This document shows, piece by piece, positions 35,927 to 44,736 of a DNA stretch of 64,000 nt. The first letter of the stretch is position 1; every line of letters begins with the position of its first letter. The stretch is taken from positions 1,282,001-1,346,000 of the forward strand of contig NZ_JAINVX010000001.1 of NCBI RefSeq assembly GCF_019880635.1, in the 5' to 3' direction. Under the pieces are notes generated by a model, which was not told where the DNA came from, did not search any database, and worked only from the letters and a program-made list of their open reading frames with translations. The translations under genes were made by a program, and so were the position numbers. This DNA is from Hanstruepera marina (GTDB lineage: Bacteria; Bacteroidota; Bacteroidia; Flavobacteriales; Flavobacteriaceae).

Positions 35927-38353
35927 TTATCGTAATTCTGCACCAAGCTGCTTTTCAAAATTAGCTTGCAGCTTGTTCATTATTTTGTCAATTTGCTTGT
36001 CGGTTAAGGTTTTGTTCTCGTCTTGTAACGTAAAGCTAATGGCGTAACTTTTCTTGCCGGCTGGTAGATTTTTGCCTTCATAAACATCAAACAAATTCAC
36101 ATCTTTTAAAAGTTGCTTTTCGGTTTGCATGGCAATAGCATCAATTTCTGCGAAACTTACGGACTGGTCCAACAACAAGGCAAAATCACGGCGTACTTCA
36201 GGATATTTAGGAATAGCTTTAAATGTTACATGGTTTGCTTTGGTAGCTTCAATTACGGCATCCCATTTAAAGTTCGCATACAGAACAGGTTGCGAAATAC
36301 CAAAATGCTTTAAAACCGATTTTTTCACCAAACCAAACTCAACTAAAGCTGTTTTTTTGGTTGATAACAGCATACCCTCACTAAACACATCAGTTTTAAA
36401 AGGGTCAGCTTTCAACTTGTTGATACCTAATCGTTGTAATATGGCTTCAATTGTACCTTTTAAGTAATAAAAATCACTTGGCTTACTCTCGGAGTTCCAG
36501 CGTTCGGTTTGTTTGTTTCCAGTTACAATTAAAGATAAATGCTTAAATTCTTCGCGCTTACCATTATAATCATGGTAGGTTTTGCCAAATTCAAATAGTT
36601 TTAAATCTTCACGCTTACGGTTAACGTTGTGGCGTACATTTTCTAATCCTGAGAACAACATAGATTGACGCATGACACTTAAATCATTACTCAATGGGTT
36701 GAGCATTTCTACATTATGTTCAGCGTTTATGTCTTCACTTAAATTCGCATATTCTGGTGTAGTTAACGAGTTTGTCATGGTTTCGTAAAACCCTTGCGAT
36801 GCCAACTGGTTACCTATAATGTTTTGTAATTTATAGTCTTCAAATTTCGACGTATTCGAAATTGAGGCGTTAAGTTTTTCGGTTGTTTTTATATTGTTGT
36901 AACCGTAAACACGCAGAATTTCTTCAATAATATCAGCTTCACGTTGTACATCGTTTCGATACGCAGGAACGGTTAAACCCAGTCCAGCTTCAGTTACGTT
37001 GTTAATTTTAATATCCAAGGACATTAATATCTCCTTTATCTTTTCACGTGGGATTTCTTCACCTATAAGTTTTTTTGCATTTTCAAAACTCATACGTACT
37101 TGAAAGTCTTCAATTTTATTTGGGTATAAATCCACGATGTCACTTGTGATTTCCCCTCCAGCAATTTCTTCAATCAAAAGTACAGCACGTTTTAAGGCAT
37201 ATTCCGTAATATTTGGATCTATACCGCGTTCAAATCGGAAAGAGGCATCAGTATTCAAGCCATGACGTTTAGCTGTTTTACGAATGCTCACCGGATTAAA
37301 ATAGGCACTTTCTAAAAAGATGCTTGTAGTTTGCTCGGTTACACCAGATTCCATACCGCCAAAAACACCAGCAATGCACATAGGTGTTTCGGCATTACAG
37401 ATCATTAAATCGTCTTCATGTAATTCGCGTTCAACACCATCAAGCGTTGTAAACTTTGTACCCGATTTTAAGGTTTTTACCACAACCTTGTTGCCTGTTA
37501 TTTTTGCAGCATCAAAAGCATGTAGCGGCTGGCCCAATTCGTGTAATACATAATTGGTAATATCTACCACATTATTAATTGGTGTTAAGCCTATGGCTTT
37601 CAATCGGTTTTGAATCCAAGCTGGCGATTCAGCCACTTTAATACCCGAAATCGTTACACCACAATAACGCGGAGCCAATTGTTTGTTCAGAACATCCACA
37701 TCAATTTTTAAGGAACGGTTATCTACATGAAATGCAGAAACCGAAGGAGTAATTAACTCCCTGTTTTTTTCTTGCTGTAAAAGGCCTGCTTTTAAATCGC
37801 GTGCCACACCATAATGGCTCATGGCATCAGCACGATTAGGTGTTAGGCCAATTTCAAAAACATGGTCGTTTTCAATATTAAAAATATCAGACAGTTTTGC
37901 ACCAACATTTGTAGCCTCGTCCAACACTAAAATACCATCATGCGATTGTCCCAGGCCAAGTTCGTCTTCAGCACAAATCATCCCATGACTGGCTTCGCCG
38001 CGTATTTTACCTTTTTTAATTTTCCAGGCCTCACCTTCAGGTGTGTATAAGGTAGTTCCAATAGTTGCCACTGGTACTTTTTGTCCGGCTGCTACATTTG
38101 GTGCGCCACAAACAATTTGCAAAGGTTCGTTATCACCAATATTTACGGTAGTAATTTTTAGTCTATCTGCATTTGGGTGCTGTTCGCAAGTCAATACCTC
38201 GCCAACTACAATACCTTCTAAACCACCTTTAACCGATTGGTATTCGGTAAGACCTTCTACTTCTAAACCTAAATCGGTTAGTAGCTCGCTAATCGTTTCA
38301 GGATTTGCGTCTAACTTGATAAATTGTTTTAACCAATTATAAGAAACCTTCAT
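35927..38353 (-). CDS. pheT: Phenylalanine-tRNA ligase beta subunit
   Basis: An 808-residue subunit, standard length. Domains in order: the N-terminal tRNA-binding OB domain (about 40-150, GEVLTCEQHPNADRLKI), B3/4 domain (GVTISGIKVAESP, IQNRLKAIGL), B5 domain, the catalytic-like core (MTNSLTTPEYANL, MLNPLSNDLSVMRQS) and the C-terminal FDX-ACB anticodon-binding domain (AIPKYPEVRRDFALL). It pairs with PheS, which is not in the window. The promoter at 38378-38408 lies directly upstream. The PAP2 gene follows 4 bases after its stop. Confidence 0.97.
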   Translation of the reverse strand: MKVSYNWLKQFIKLDANPETISELLTDLGLEVEGLTEYQSVKGGLEGIVVGEVLTCEQHPNADRLKITTVNIGDNEPLQIVCGAPNVAAGQKVPVATIGTTLYTPEGEAWKIKKGKIRGEASHGMICAEDELGLGQSHDGILVLDEATNVGAKLSDIFNIENDHVFEIGLTPNRADAMSHYGVARDLKAGLLQQEKNRELITPSVSAFHVDNRSLKIDVDVLNKQLAPRYCGVTISGIKVAESPAWIQNRLKAIGLTPINNVVDITNYVLHELGQPLHAFDAAKITGNKVVVKTLKSGTKFTTLDGVERELHEDDLMICNAETPMCIAGVFGGMESGVTEQTTSIFLESAYFNPVSIRKTAKRHGLNTDASFRFERGIDPNITEYALKRAVLLIEEIAGGEITSDIVDLYPNKIEDFQVRMSFENAKKLIGEEIPREKIKEILMSLDIKINNVTEAGLGLTVPAYRNDVQREADIIEEILRVYGYNNIKTTEKLNASISNTSKFEDYKLQNIIGNQLASQGFYETMTNSLTTPEYANLSEDINAEHNVEMLNPLSNDLSVMRQSMLFSGLENVRHNVNRKREDLKLFEFGKTYHDYNGKREEFKHLSLIVTGNKQTERWNSESKPSDFYYLKGTIEAILQRLGINKLKADPFKTDVFSEGMLLSTKKTALVEFGLVKKSVLKHFGISQPVLYANFKWDAVIEATKANHVTFKAIPKYPEVRRDFALLLDQSVSFAEIDAIAMQTEKQLLKDVNLFDVYEGKNLPAGKKSYAISFTLQDENKTLTDKQIDKIMNKLQANFEKQLGAELR

Positions 38354-38377
38354 GTGCTATGCGCTATTTTAAGAATG

Positions 38378-38408
38378 CAAAGATAAAATATTGCTTGTAG
38401 CATTCAAA
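38378..38408 (-). promoter_or_regulatory. Promoter of pheT
   Basis: On the minus strand TTTG (38405-38408), a 19-base spacer and TATCTTTG (38378-38385) match the Bacteroidetes consensus, 24 bases upstream of the ATG. Confidence 0.6.
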
Positions 38409-38422
38409 CAAAGCGCCTTAAA

Positions 38423-38454
38423 TTGTAAACTTAAATTTGTTGTAAGTATTTTTG
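38423..38454 (+). promoter_or_regulatory. Promoter of 38489
   Basis: TTG at 38423-38425, a 21-base spacer and TATTTTTG at 38447-38454, 34 bases before the start codon; divergent from the pheT promoter. Confidence 0.5.
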
Positions 38455-38488
38455 TGAAACACCGATTAACTATGCATATTTACATTCT

Positions 38489-39700
38489 ATGAGAAATTTC
38501 CTGTACCTATTCGTTTTAATGCTCTTGTTTTCATGTCAAGAAGAAGCCTCAAAGCAACTTGAAACCACCACTTACCGGGCGGTTTTAAAAGTGAATGATT
38601 CTGTAGATATGCCTTTTGTGTTTGAGGTAAAGTCGCCAACAGAATTAGTTATTTTCAATGCCGAAGAACGCATTGAAGTGGATGAGGTGAGTTACAAAAA
38701 CGATTCCGTTTTTATAAAAACACCGGTTTTTGAAGGGTTTATTGCAGCCAAATTACAAGATGATGGTGCGTTGTCTGGCAGTTATATAAAAGAAAATTTA
38801 AATCGTATGGTGCCATTTTATGCTGAAAAAGGTACAGCACGTTTTAAGGTGAATACCCAAGCTGAATTTGATGTTTCGGGAAATTGGGAAACGGTCTTTA
38901 GTCCTAATGACGACGCTGACAGCTACATTGGCAAAGGTATATTTAAGCAAGATGGAAACACCATATCGGGAACGTTTAGAACCACAACGGGCGACTATCG
39001 GTTTTTGGAAGGCGTTGTAGATGGCAACCAACTAAAACTCTCTACGTTTGATGGTGCCCATGCCTTTTTGTTTACAGCAACAGTAACCGATAGCACCATG
39101 CAAGGCCAGTTCTATTCTGGAAATCATTGGCAGGAACCTTTTGTGGCCAAACGTAATGAAAGTTTTGAGTTACCAGATTCAGATAGTTTAACCTATTTAA
39201 AGGAAGGGTATGATAAGGTAAGTTTTAGCTTTCCCGATAGCAATGGTAATCTGGTGAGTTTAAAGGATCAGCGTTTTAAGGATAAAGTGGTTTTGGTACA
39301 GATTATGGGAACCTGGTGCCCAAACTGTTTAGATGAAAGTAAATACTTTGCCGAGTTTTATAAGCAACATCAAAATACCGATTTAGAAATAATAGCCTTG
39401 GCTTTTGAGTATGTAAAAACCGAAGCGCAAGGTTTTGAAAACATACAACGTTTAACCGACCGTGTTGATATTACCTATCCTGTGCTCTTGGCGCAAACTG
39501 GAACGTCCAGTAAAACCGCTGCACAAGAAAAATTGCCTATGCTGAATAGGGTGTTAAGCTACCCAACCACTATTTTTATTGATAAAACAGGGCAGGTACG
39601 CAAAATACATACGGGTTTTAATGGTCCAGCCACAGGTGAGAAATACACCGAATTTAAAAACGAATTTGAAAGTTTTGTAAAACAGCTATTGGAGGAGTAA
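38489..39700 (+). CDS. TlpA-family thioredoxin-like lipoprotein
   Basis: A 403-residue lipoprotein (C16 in LLFSC, followed by QEE). Residues 20-215 form a beta domain with repeated strands (TYRAVLKVNDSVDMPFVFEV, GNWETVFSPNDD). The C-terminal 170 residues are a thioredoxin/redoxin domain with the active-site motif GTWCPNC (about C275 and C278) and LSYPTTIFIDKTG, the cis-Pro loop. It should act as a periplasmic thiol-disulfide oxidoreductase anchored in the membrane. Downstream there is 150 bases of non-coding sequence before the convergent YD-like gene. Confidence 0.87.
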   Translation: MRNFLYLFVLMLLFSCQEEASKQLETTTYRAVLKVNDSVDMPFVFEVKSPTELVIFNAEERIEVDEVSYKNDSVFIKTPVFEGFIAAKLQDDGALSGSYIKENLNRMVPFYAEKGTARFKVNTQAEFDVSGNWETVFSPNDDADSYIGKGIFKQDGNTISGTFRTTTGDYRFLEGVVDGNQLKLSTFDGAHAFLFTATVTDSTMQGQFYSGNHWQEPFVAKRNESFELPDSDSLTYLKEGYDKVSFSFPDSNGNLVSLKDQRFKDKVVLVQIMGTWCPNCLDESKYFAEFYKQHQNTDLEIIALAFEYVKTEAQGFENIQRLTDRVDITYPVLLAQTGTSSKTAAQEKLPMLNRVLSYPTTIFIDKTGQVRKIHTGFNGPATGEKYTEFKNEFESFVKQLLEE

Positions 39701-39850
39701 TTGTTAGTTACGCTTATCGGTCTAGTGTATGATTTCGTTGCGATTTCCATTAAGATAATAAATAGGAGCGAACCAATTGTTCAGAAGCGAAGAAACTCGA
39801 TTAGGAATTTCCGAGCAATGAGCTATAAATGTTGTTGTAATGCGTTTTTA
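39701..39850. other. Non-coding segment with weak inverted ends before the YD-like gene
   Basis: This 150-base interval is richer in GC than its flanks and contains GAACCAATTGTTC, a short palindrome at its centre, with partly complementary ends. No coding frame looks convincing. It could be a terminator region or the boundary of an inserted accessory gene; nothing decides between them. Confidence 0.3.
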
Positions 39851-41041
39851 TTAATAATATTCAATTTCTCTTGTCCAAACAAATAGTTTTTCGCCATTAA
39901 CTGATTTTATTTGTTTTATCCAATTGTTTTTATCGTCAAATATGTATTCAAATTCTACCTTATGTTTTCCGCGCTCATCGGTGTAGATAAGTTCGATTGG
40001 AAACTCGTGAGAATCATACGAGAACACTAAATTTTGGTTGTTATCTGGATATTTAGGAAATGTAAATGTTTCTTTTACTTTTCTTTGATTTTCATCGTAT
40101 TCATATTTTTTAAAACTTGTAATAGAGTCTTTACCATCATAATAATAAAATTCCGTCAATAAATTATTTTCGTATATGGAAATTTCTTTTTTGTATAGCG
40201 CAGGTATGTTGTTGTCATTAAAGTCAGGATTGTATGAATATTTTTCTATGATTCTATCTTTTTCGTCATACACAAATTTACGACTTATCATATCGCTTCC
40301 ATTTTCAGTACGTTTCTGTCTACTACCTTTTTTTGTCTTTATCCAAATAAAAGGTGAATGATTAATGATTTTGGTTTTTCTACCTTTTGCATCATACTCG
40401 TAAAGAGATCCGTAATCAGTTCCGTATTCGTCAAAGTTTCTAATTTCAATTAGGTTACCAATTGAATCATAGTATTTTTCTGTTCTTCTAATCTCTTTTG
40501 GATAATCGGAATTGTAGTATTCATATTCCGAAACCAAGTTATCGTTATTGTATTTATATTTTTGTGTAGAATAACTACTGTCAACATTTATTGTTTTTAT
40601 GAGTATGAGATTATTATTTTCATCGTAAGTATAACTTGAATTAGATTCTTGGTAAGACTTGCATTTATGAGTTTTAATTTTACCTAATTTATTGTAAGAA
40701 TATTCATTATAGCGAATTGTATCTTGTTTTTTATTAAACCATATTTCTTTTATCACTCTATTGTCTTGGTCAAACTCTTTATAATAATTAATGTAGTGAA
40801 CCCAATAAGTATTGTACCACCAACTATGAAATCTGCTGAAAGTGTATTCCGCATTCATAAATCCGTTATGTCCGTAATCGCCTTCTGTACTGAATAATTT
40901 TCTATTTTGATGATTTTCTTTCAAAAATGAAAGTTTTTCTCTAATCGATTTTATTTTGCCATAAATTGTATCTTTTTGTTGAGAAAATGAATATGAGTTT
41001 ACGAATAGAAAGCCGAGTATAATGATATATTTTTTGGTCAT
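39851..41041 (-). CDS. YD-repeat-like exported protein
   Basis: A 396-residue exported protein (signal peptide about 1-20, ending SFSQ). The body repeats the pattern YEYDxxGxxxKxxxx, e.g. YSYNKLGKIKTHK, YTYDENNNLILIK, YEYDAKGRKTKII, KYEYDENQRKVKE, as in RHS/YD-repeat proteins and Bacteroidota proteins of this type. It is rich in Tyr, Asn and Lys. No toxin domain or catalytic domain is recognised. Gene content on both sides (a TlpA lipoprotein and DUF2911) has no link with it, so it may be an accessory gene. Function unknown. Confidence 0.75.
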   Translation of the reverse strand: MTKKYIIILGFLFVNSYSFSQQKDTIYGKIKSIREKLSFLKENHQNRKLFSTEGDYGHNGFMNAEYTFSRFHSWWYNTYWVHYINYYKEFDQDNRVIKEIWFNKKQDTIRYNEYSYNKLGKIKTHKCKSYQESNSSYTYDENNNLILIKTINVDSSYSTQKYKYNNDNLVSEYEYYNSDYPKEIRRTEKYYDSIGNLIEIRNFDEYGTDYGSLYEYDAKGRKTKIINHSPFIWIKTKKGSRQKRTENGSDMISRKFVYDEKDRIIEKYSYNPDFNDNNIPALYKKEISIYENNLLTEFYYYDGKDSITSFKKYEYDENQRKVKETFTFPKYPDNNQNLVFSYDSHEFPIELIYTDERGKHKVEFEYIFDDKNNWIKQIKSVNGEKLFVWTREIEYY

Positions 41042-41199
41042 AGTTGATTATTTACTATAAATTTAACTTTCATTTTATTGCTTTTAACAGCTCAATTAGT
41101 TAGTCTATCTATTTTGGAAGTAAAGTTGTCTGTTGGTTTAGGCAAATTTCAATACGTACTTATACGTAATTATAAACAGTTGCCAACTCTTAACAAAGC

Positions 41200-41230
41200 G
41201 TTAATTAACAGAAGTTTTATGTTAATTAAC
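41200..41230. promoter_or_regulatory. Two GTTAATTAAC palindromes 21 bases apart
   Basis: GTTAATTAAC occurs at 41200-41209 and 41221-41230, centre to centre 21 bases. The pair lies 66 bases upstream of the DUF2911 start, in the divergent interval with the YD-like gene, and looks like a tandem operator. Confidence 0.45.
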
Positions 41231-41296
41231 ACAACGCTAACAACTTACAATTGGGTTTGTATCTAACTTCATGACACTAATTTAAACTTAATTATT

Positions 41297-42388
41297 ATGA
41301 AACAGAACAACCTTTTTACAGCCTTGCTGTGCTTTTTCTTATTATTTAGCTTAAACACAACGGCACAGCTGCAAACACCGCAGGCTAGTGCCAAAGCTAC
41401 AGTTATGCAACGCATTGGTGTTACCGATATTAGCGTTACCTATTCCAGACCAAGTGTTAATGGTCGTGATCTTTGGGGTAATCTGGTGCCTTACGGCATG
41501 AACAATTTGGGCTTTGGTACGGCAACTGCTGCGCCTTGGCGTGCTGGTGCCAATGAGAATACTACTATTACCTTTGCTAACGATGCTTCGGTAGAAGGTA
41601 AAACCATTAAAGCCGGTACCTATGGCTTGTTTTTTGAAGTTAAACCTAATAATCAGGCTACCTTAATACTATCGCACGATACCCAAGCTTGGGGTAGTTT
41701 TTTCTATGATAAAAACCATGATGCCTTGCGTGCCGATATTACAACAACAGAGGCACCTCACCATGAATTATTGACTTTTGAGTTTAGTAATATTACGCCA
41801 ACAAGTGCTGTATTGTCGTTGGTTTGGGGTGAAAAGGCTTTTCCGGTAAATATTTCGGTTAATACCACACAAATTGTTTTAGACGATTTTAAAGCAAAAT
41901 CTACAGGGCAGTTTGGGTTTAATCGTCAGAATTGGGAACAGGCTGCTGCCTATGCCCTTAATAATGGTGGTGATTTAAACGAAGCCTTAACATGGATTGA
42001 TGGTGCTATTGCTGGTAATTTTTACAGTCAGAAAAACTTTAATAATGTAGCCATAAAAGCCCAGATTTTAAACAAAATGGGTCGTACAGACGAATATGCT
42101 TCGCTTATGGATGAGGCAGCAGGTATGGCAAACAAGCAGCAGTTAAATGCCTTGGGTTACCAAATGATTGCAGCAAAAGATTATGATAGGGCTGAAAAAT
42201 ACTTTAAACAAAATATTGCCAATCACCCAGAAGATCCAAATGGTTATGATAGCTTGGGTGAATGTTATAAAAACATGGGTGATACTAAAAATGCCATTAA
42301 GTATTTTAAGAAATCGCTATCCATGAATCCACCAGCCAATGTTAAAGCTAATTCTGAAAAACATTTAAAGGAATTAGGCGCACTGTAA
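41297..42388 (+). CDS. Exported DUF2911 protein with TPR repeats
   Basis: A 363-residue exported protein (signal peptide about 1-23, ending TTAQ). DUF2911 occupies residues about 25-190: SASVTYSRPSVNGR-type core (here DISVTYSRPSVNGRDLWG), VPYGMNNLGFG and KTIKAGTYGLFFEV. The C-terminal part holds TPR-like helices, with DYDRAEKYFKQNIANHPEDP and GDTKNAIKYFKKSLSMNP clear. DUF2911 proteins are widespread in Bacteroidota and their function is not established. The paired GTTAATTAAC sites upstream suggest it is regulated. Confidence 0.88.
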   Translation: MKQNNLFTALLCFFLLFSLNTTAQLQTPQASAKATVMQRIGVTDISVTYSRPSVNGRDLWGNLVPYGMNNLGFGTATAAPWRAGANENTTITFANDASVEGKTIKAGTYGLFFEVKPNNQATLILSHDTQAWGSFFYDKNHDALRADITTTEAPHHELLTFEFSNITPTSAVLSLVWGEKAFPVNISVNTTQIVLDDFKAKSTGQFGFNRQNWEQAAAYALNNGGDLNEALTWIDGAIAGNFYSQKNFNNVAIKAQILNKMGRTDEYASLMDEAAGMANKQQLNALGYQMIAAKDYDRAEKYFKQNIANHPEDPNGYDSLGECYKNMGDTKNAIKYFKKSLSMNPPANVKANSEKHLKELGAL

Positions 42389-42551
42389 TAGTTTTGTTTT
42401 TAGGGACAAACTGTTTTGTTCAAAAGACTGTTTAAATATATGATAGGGTAGTTTTAAGCGTTTATTGCGAAATCTGTGAATTTTTAGTGTTATTAATCAA
42501 TAGCAATTAAACGTATTTGTATCTAGTAGTTTTAAGCAGTCTTTTTCTTTT

Positions 42552-44654
42552 TTAACTGATATAATTCCAAATATTACGATACTTGCTCATTTGTTTGTAG
42601 GTATTTAAAATAGCAGCATTATTAGGAGAAGTGAGGCTAGGGTCGTTGTTAAGAACCTGTTTAGCCCAATATCGGGCTGTTTTTAGAATGTCGTTGTCCT
42701 TTATTAAGTCTGCTATTTTTAAATTTAATACACCGCTTTGTTGGGTGCCCATAATATCGCCTGGACCACGTAGTTTTAAATCCACTTCGGCAATTTCAAA
42801 TCCATCGTTGGTGCGAACCATAGTATCTAAACGGACTTTACTGTCGTTACTTAATTTATGACTCGTCATGAGTATACAGTAACTTTGTTCAGCACCACGA
42901 CCCACGCGACCACGTAATTGGTGTAATTGTGAAAGGCCAAAGCGTTCGGCACTTTCAATAACCATAACCGATGCATTGGGCACATTAACACCAACCTCAA
43001 TAACGGTAGTAGCGACCATAATTTGCGTTTCGCCCTTGGCAAAGCGCTGCATTTCATAATCTTTGTCGGTAGCTTTCATTTTGCCATGAACAATAGAAAT
43101 TTGATATTCTGGCTTCGGAAAATCACGTTCAATGCTAGCATAACCATCCATTAAATCTTTATAATCCATTTTTTCACTTTCTTGAATTAATGGATATACA
43201 ATATATACTTGCCTGCCTTTTGCAATTTCATCGCGTATAAAACGAAATACTTTTAGACGGTTGTTATCATATCTGTGAACTGTTTTTATGGCTTGCCTGC
43301 CTGGTGGTAATTCGTCAATAATTGAGATGTCTAAATCACCATAAACGGACATGGCTAGTGTTCGTGGAATAGGCGTAGCCGTCATCACCAAAATATGTGG
43401 AGGAGACGTATTTTTGTGCCACAATTTACTTCTTTGCGCAACTCCAAATCGGTGTTGCTCATCTATTATGGCTAGTCCTAAATTTTTAAATTTCACCTTA
43501 TCTTCTAAAAGCGCATGAGTGCCAATAAGTATCTGTAAGTCGCCATTTTCGAGATTTTCGTGAATATTTTTTCTGTTTAAAGTGTTACTTGAACCAGTAA
43601 GCAATTTTATACTGATATTCAATTTTTTACACCATTCAAATAGCCCGTTGTAATGCTGAACTGACAAAATTTCAGTCGGAGCCATTAAACAGGCTTGAAA
43701 ACCGTTGTCAAGCGCCATGAGTATTGACATGAAGGCTACTATGGTCTTTCCAGATCCTACATCGCCTTGTAAAAGACGATTCATTTGTGCGTTGCTGCCT
43801 AAATCAGCTCGAATTTCTTTCAATACACGTTTCTGGGCGTTGGTTAATTCAAAGGGCAAATGGTCTTTAAAAAAGGCATTAAAATAATCGCCTACTTGCT
43901 CAAACGGAAATCCTTTGATTTTAGATTTATGGATGAGATTTTTTAAAATTAATTGCAGTTGAATATAAAATAATTCTTCAAACTTAAGTCGATATTGAGC
44001 TCGAGCTAACAACTCTTGGTTTTGTGGAAAATGCACGTTAAAAAGTGCTTGGCTTTTGGAGATTAGTTTTTGATTATTGAGTAGTTCGGGTGACAATGTT
44101 TCTACAAACCTGCCTTTGGTTTCGGTAAATAATTGCTGCATTATTTTTATGATCACCCGATTGCTGACACCCTTGTTTGTTAATTTTTCCGTTGAAGGAT
44201 AAATGGGTTGCATGGCCGATTGTATGTTTTTTTCATGATCCTTAAGTAGTTCCATGTCGGGATGCGGCATGGAAAACTTGCCATTGAACCAATTGGTTTT
44301 TCCAAAAATCACATAATCCGTTTTTAGTTTTAGGTTTTCCCGAATCCATTTATGGCCGCGAAACCAAACCAATTCCATTGTACTTGTATTGTCTTGAAAT
44401 GTGGCTACAAGTCGTTTGCCGTGTTTTTGGGCAACTTCTTCAAACTTAATAATCTGTCCAATAATTTGGACATCAGCACTATTGCGTTGCAGTTCATTGA
44501 TTTTGTAATACCGTGTACGGTCTAAATACCGATTGGGAAACAAATTTATTAAATCTTGATAGGTATGAATACCGAGCTCTTTTCGTAATAGTTCAGCACG
44601 ATTGGGGCCAACGCCTTTCAGGTAATCAATAGGTGTTTGAAGGTTGGTACTCAT
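42552..44654 (-). CDS. recG: ATP-dependent DNA helicase RecG
   Basis: A 700-residue helicase that remodels stalled forks and branched DNA. An N-terminal wedge/OB region (about 60-150, ADVQIIGQIIKFEEV) precedes the motor: Walker A LLQGDVGSGKT near 295, DEQHRFG near 395, TATPIPRTLA, then IVYPLIQESE, VATTVIEVGV and RGRVGRG. The start is the ATG at 44652-44654 (MSTNLQTPIDYLKGVG, the typical N-terminus); a TTG eight codons earlier is not needed. It is divergent from the M1 peptidase gene, 82 bases apart. Confidence 0.95.
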   Translation of the reverse strand: MSTNLQTPIDYLKGVGPNRAELLRKELGIHTYQDLINLFPNRYLDRTRYYKINELQRNSADVQIIGQIIKFEEVAQKHGKRLVATFQDNTSTMELVWFRGHKWIRENLKLKTDYVIFGKTNWFNGKFSMPHPDMELLKDHEKNIQSAMQPIYPSTEKLTNKGVSNRVIIKIMQQLFTETKGRFVETLSPELLNNQKLISKSQALFNVHFPQNQELLARAQYRLKFEELFYIQLQLILKNLIHKSKIKGFPFEQVGDYFNAFFKDHLPFELTNAQKRVLKEIRADLGSNAQMNRLLQGDVGSGKTIVAFMSILMALDNGFQACLMAPTEILSVQHYNGLFEWCKKLNISIKLLTGSSNTLNRKNIHENLENGDLQILIGTHALLEDKVKFKNLGLAIIDEQHRFGVAQRSKLWHKNTSPPHILVMTATPIPRTLAMSVYGDLDISIIDELPPGRQAIKTVHRYDNNRLKVFRFIRDEIAKGRQVYIVYPLIQESEKMDYKDLMDGYASIERDFPKPEYQISIVHGKMKATDKDYEMQRFAKGETQIMVATTVIEVGVNVPNASVMVIESAERFGLSQLHQLRGRVGRGAEQSYCILMTSHKLSNDSKVRLDTMVRTNDGFEIAEVDLKLRGPGDIMGTQQSGVLNLKIADLIKDNDILKTARYWAKQVLNNDPSLTSPNNAAILNTYKQMSKYRNIWNYIS

Positions 44655-44736
44655 ATTAGCGAAATTAAGTGTTTTCAATCAATTCGAGAAATGCATTTTT
44701 TTGTATTTTGGACTAATCTTTGTGTTCAGATTGCCT

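Noticed and set aside
39701-39886. Plus-strand frame of about 61 codons after the TlpA lipoprotein
   Set aside because: It starts with TTG, overlaps the convergent YD-like gene, has no recognisable domain and is richer in Cys than expected for an exported protein.
42449-42536. Direct repeat TAGTTTTAAGC after the DUF2911 gene
   Set aside because: Two short AT-rich copies only, with no position relative to a start codon that suggests function.
44655-44736. Extended N-termini of recG and the M1 peptidase that would overlap
   Set aside because: recG from the ATG at 44654 has the family N-terminus, and the M1 protein has a proper signal peptide from 44737.
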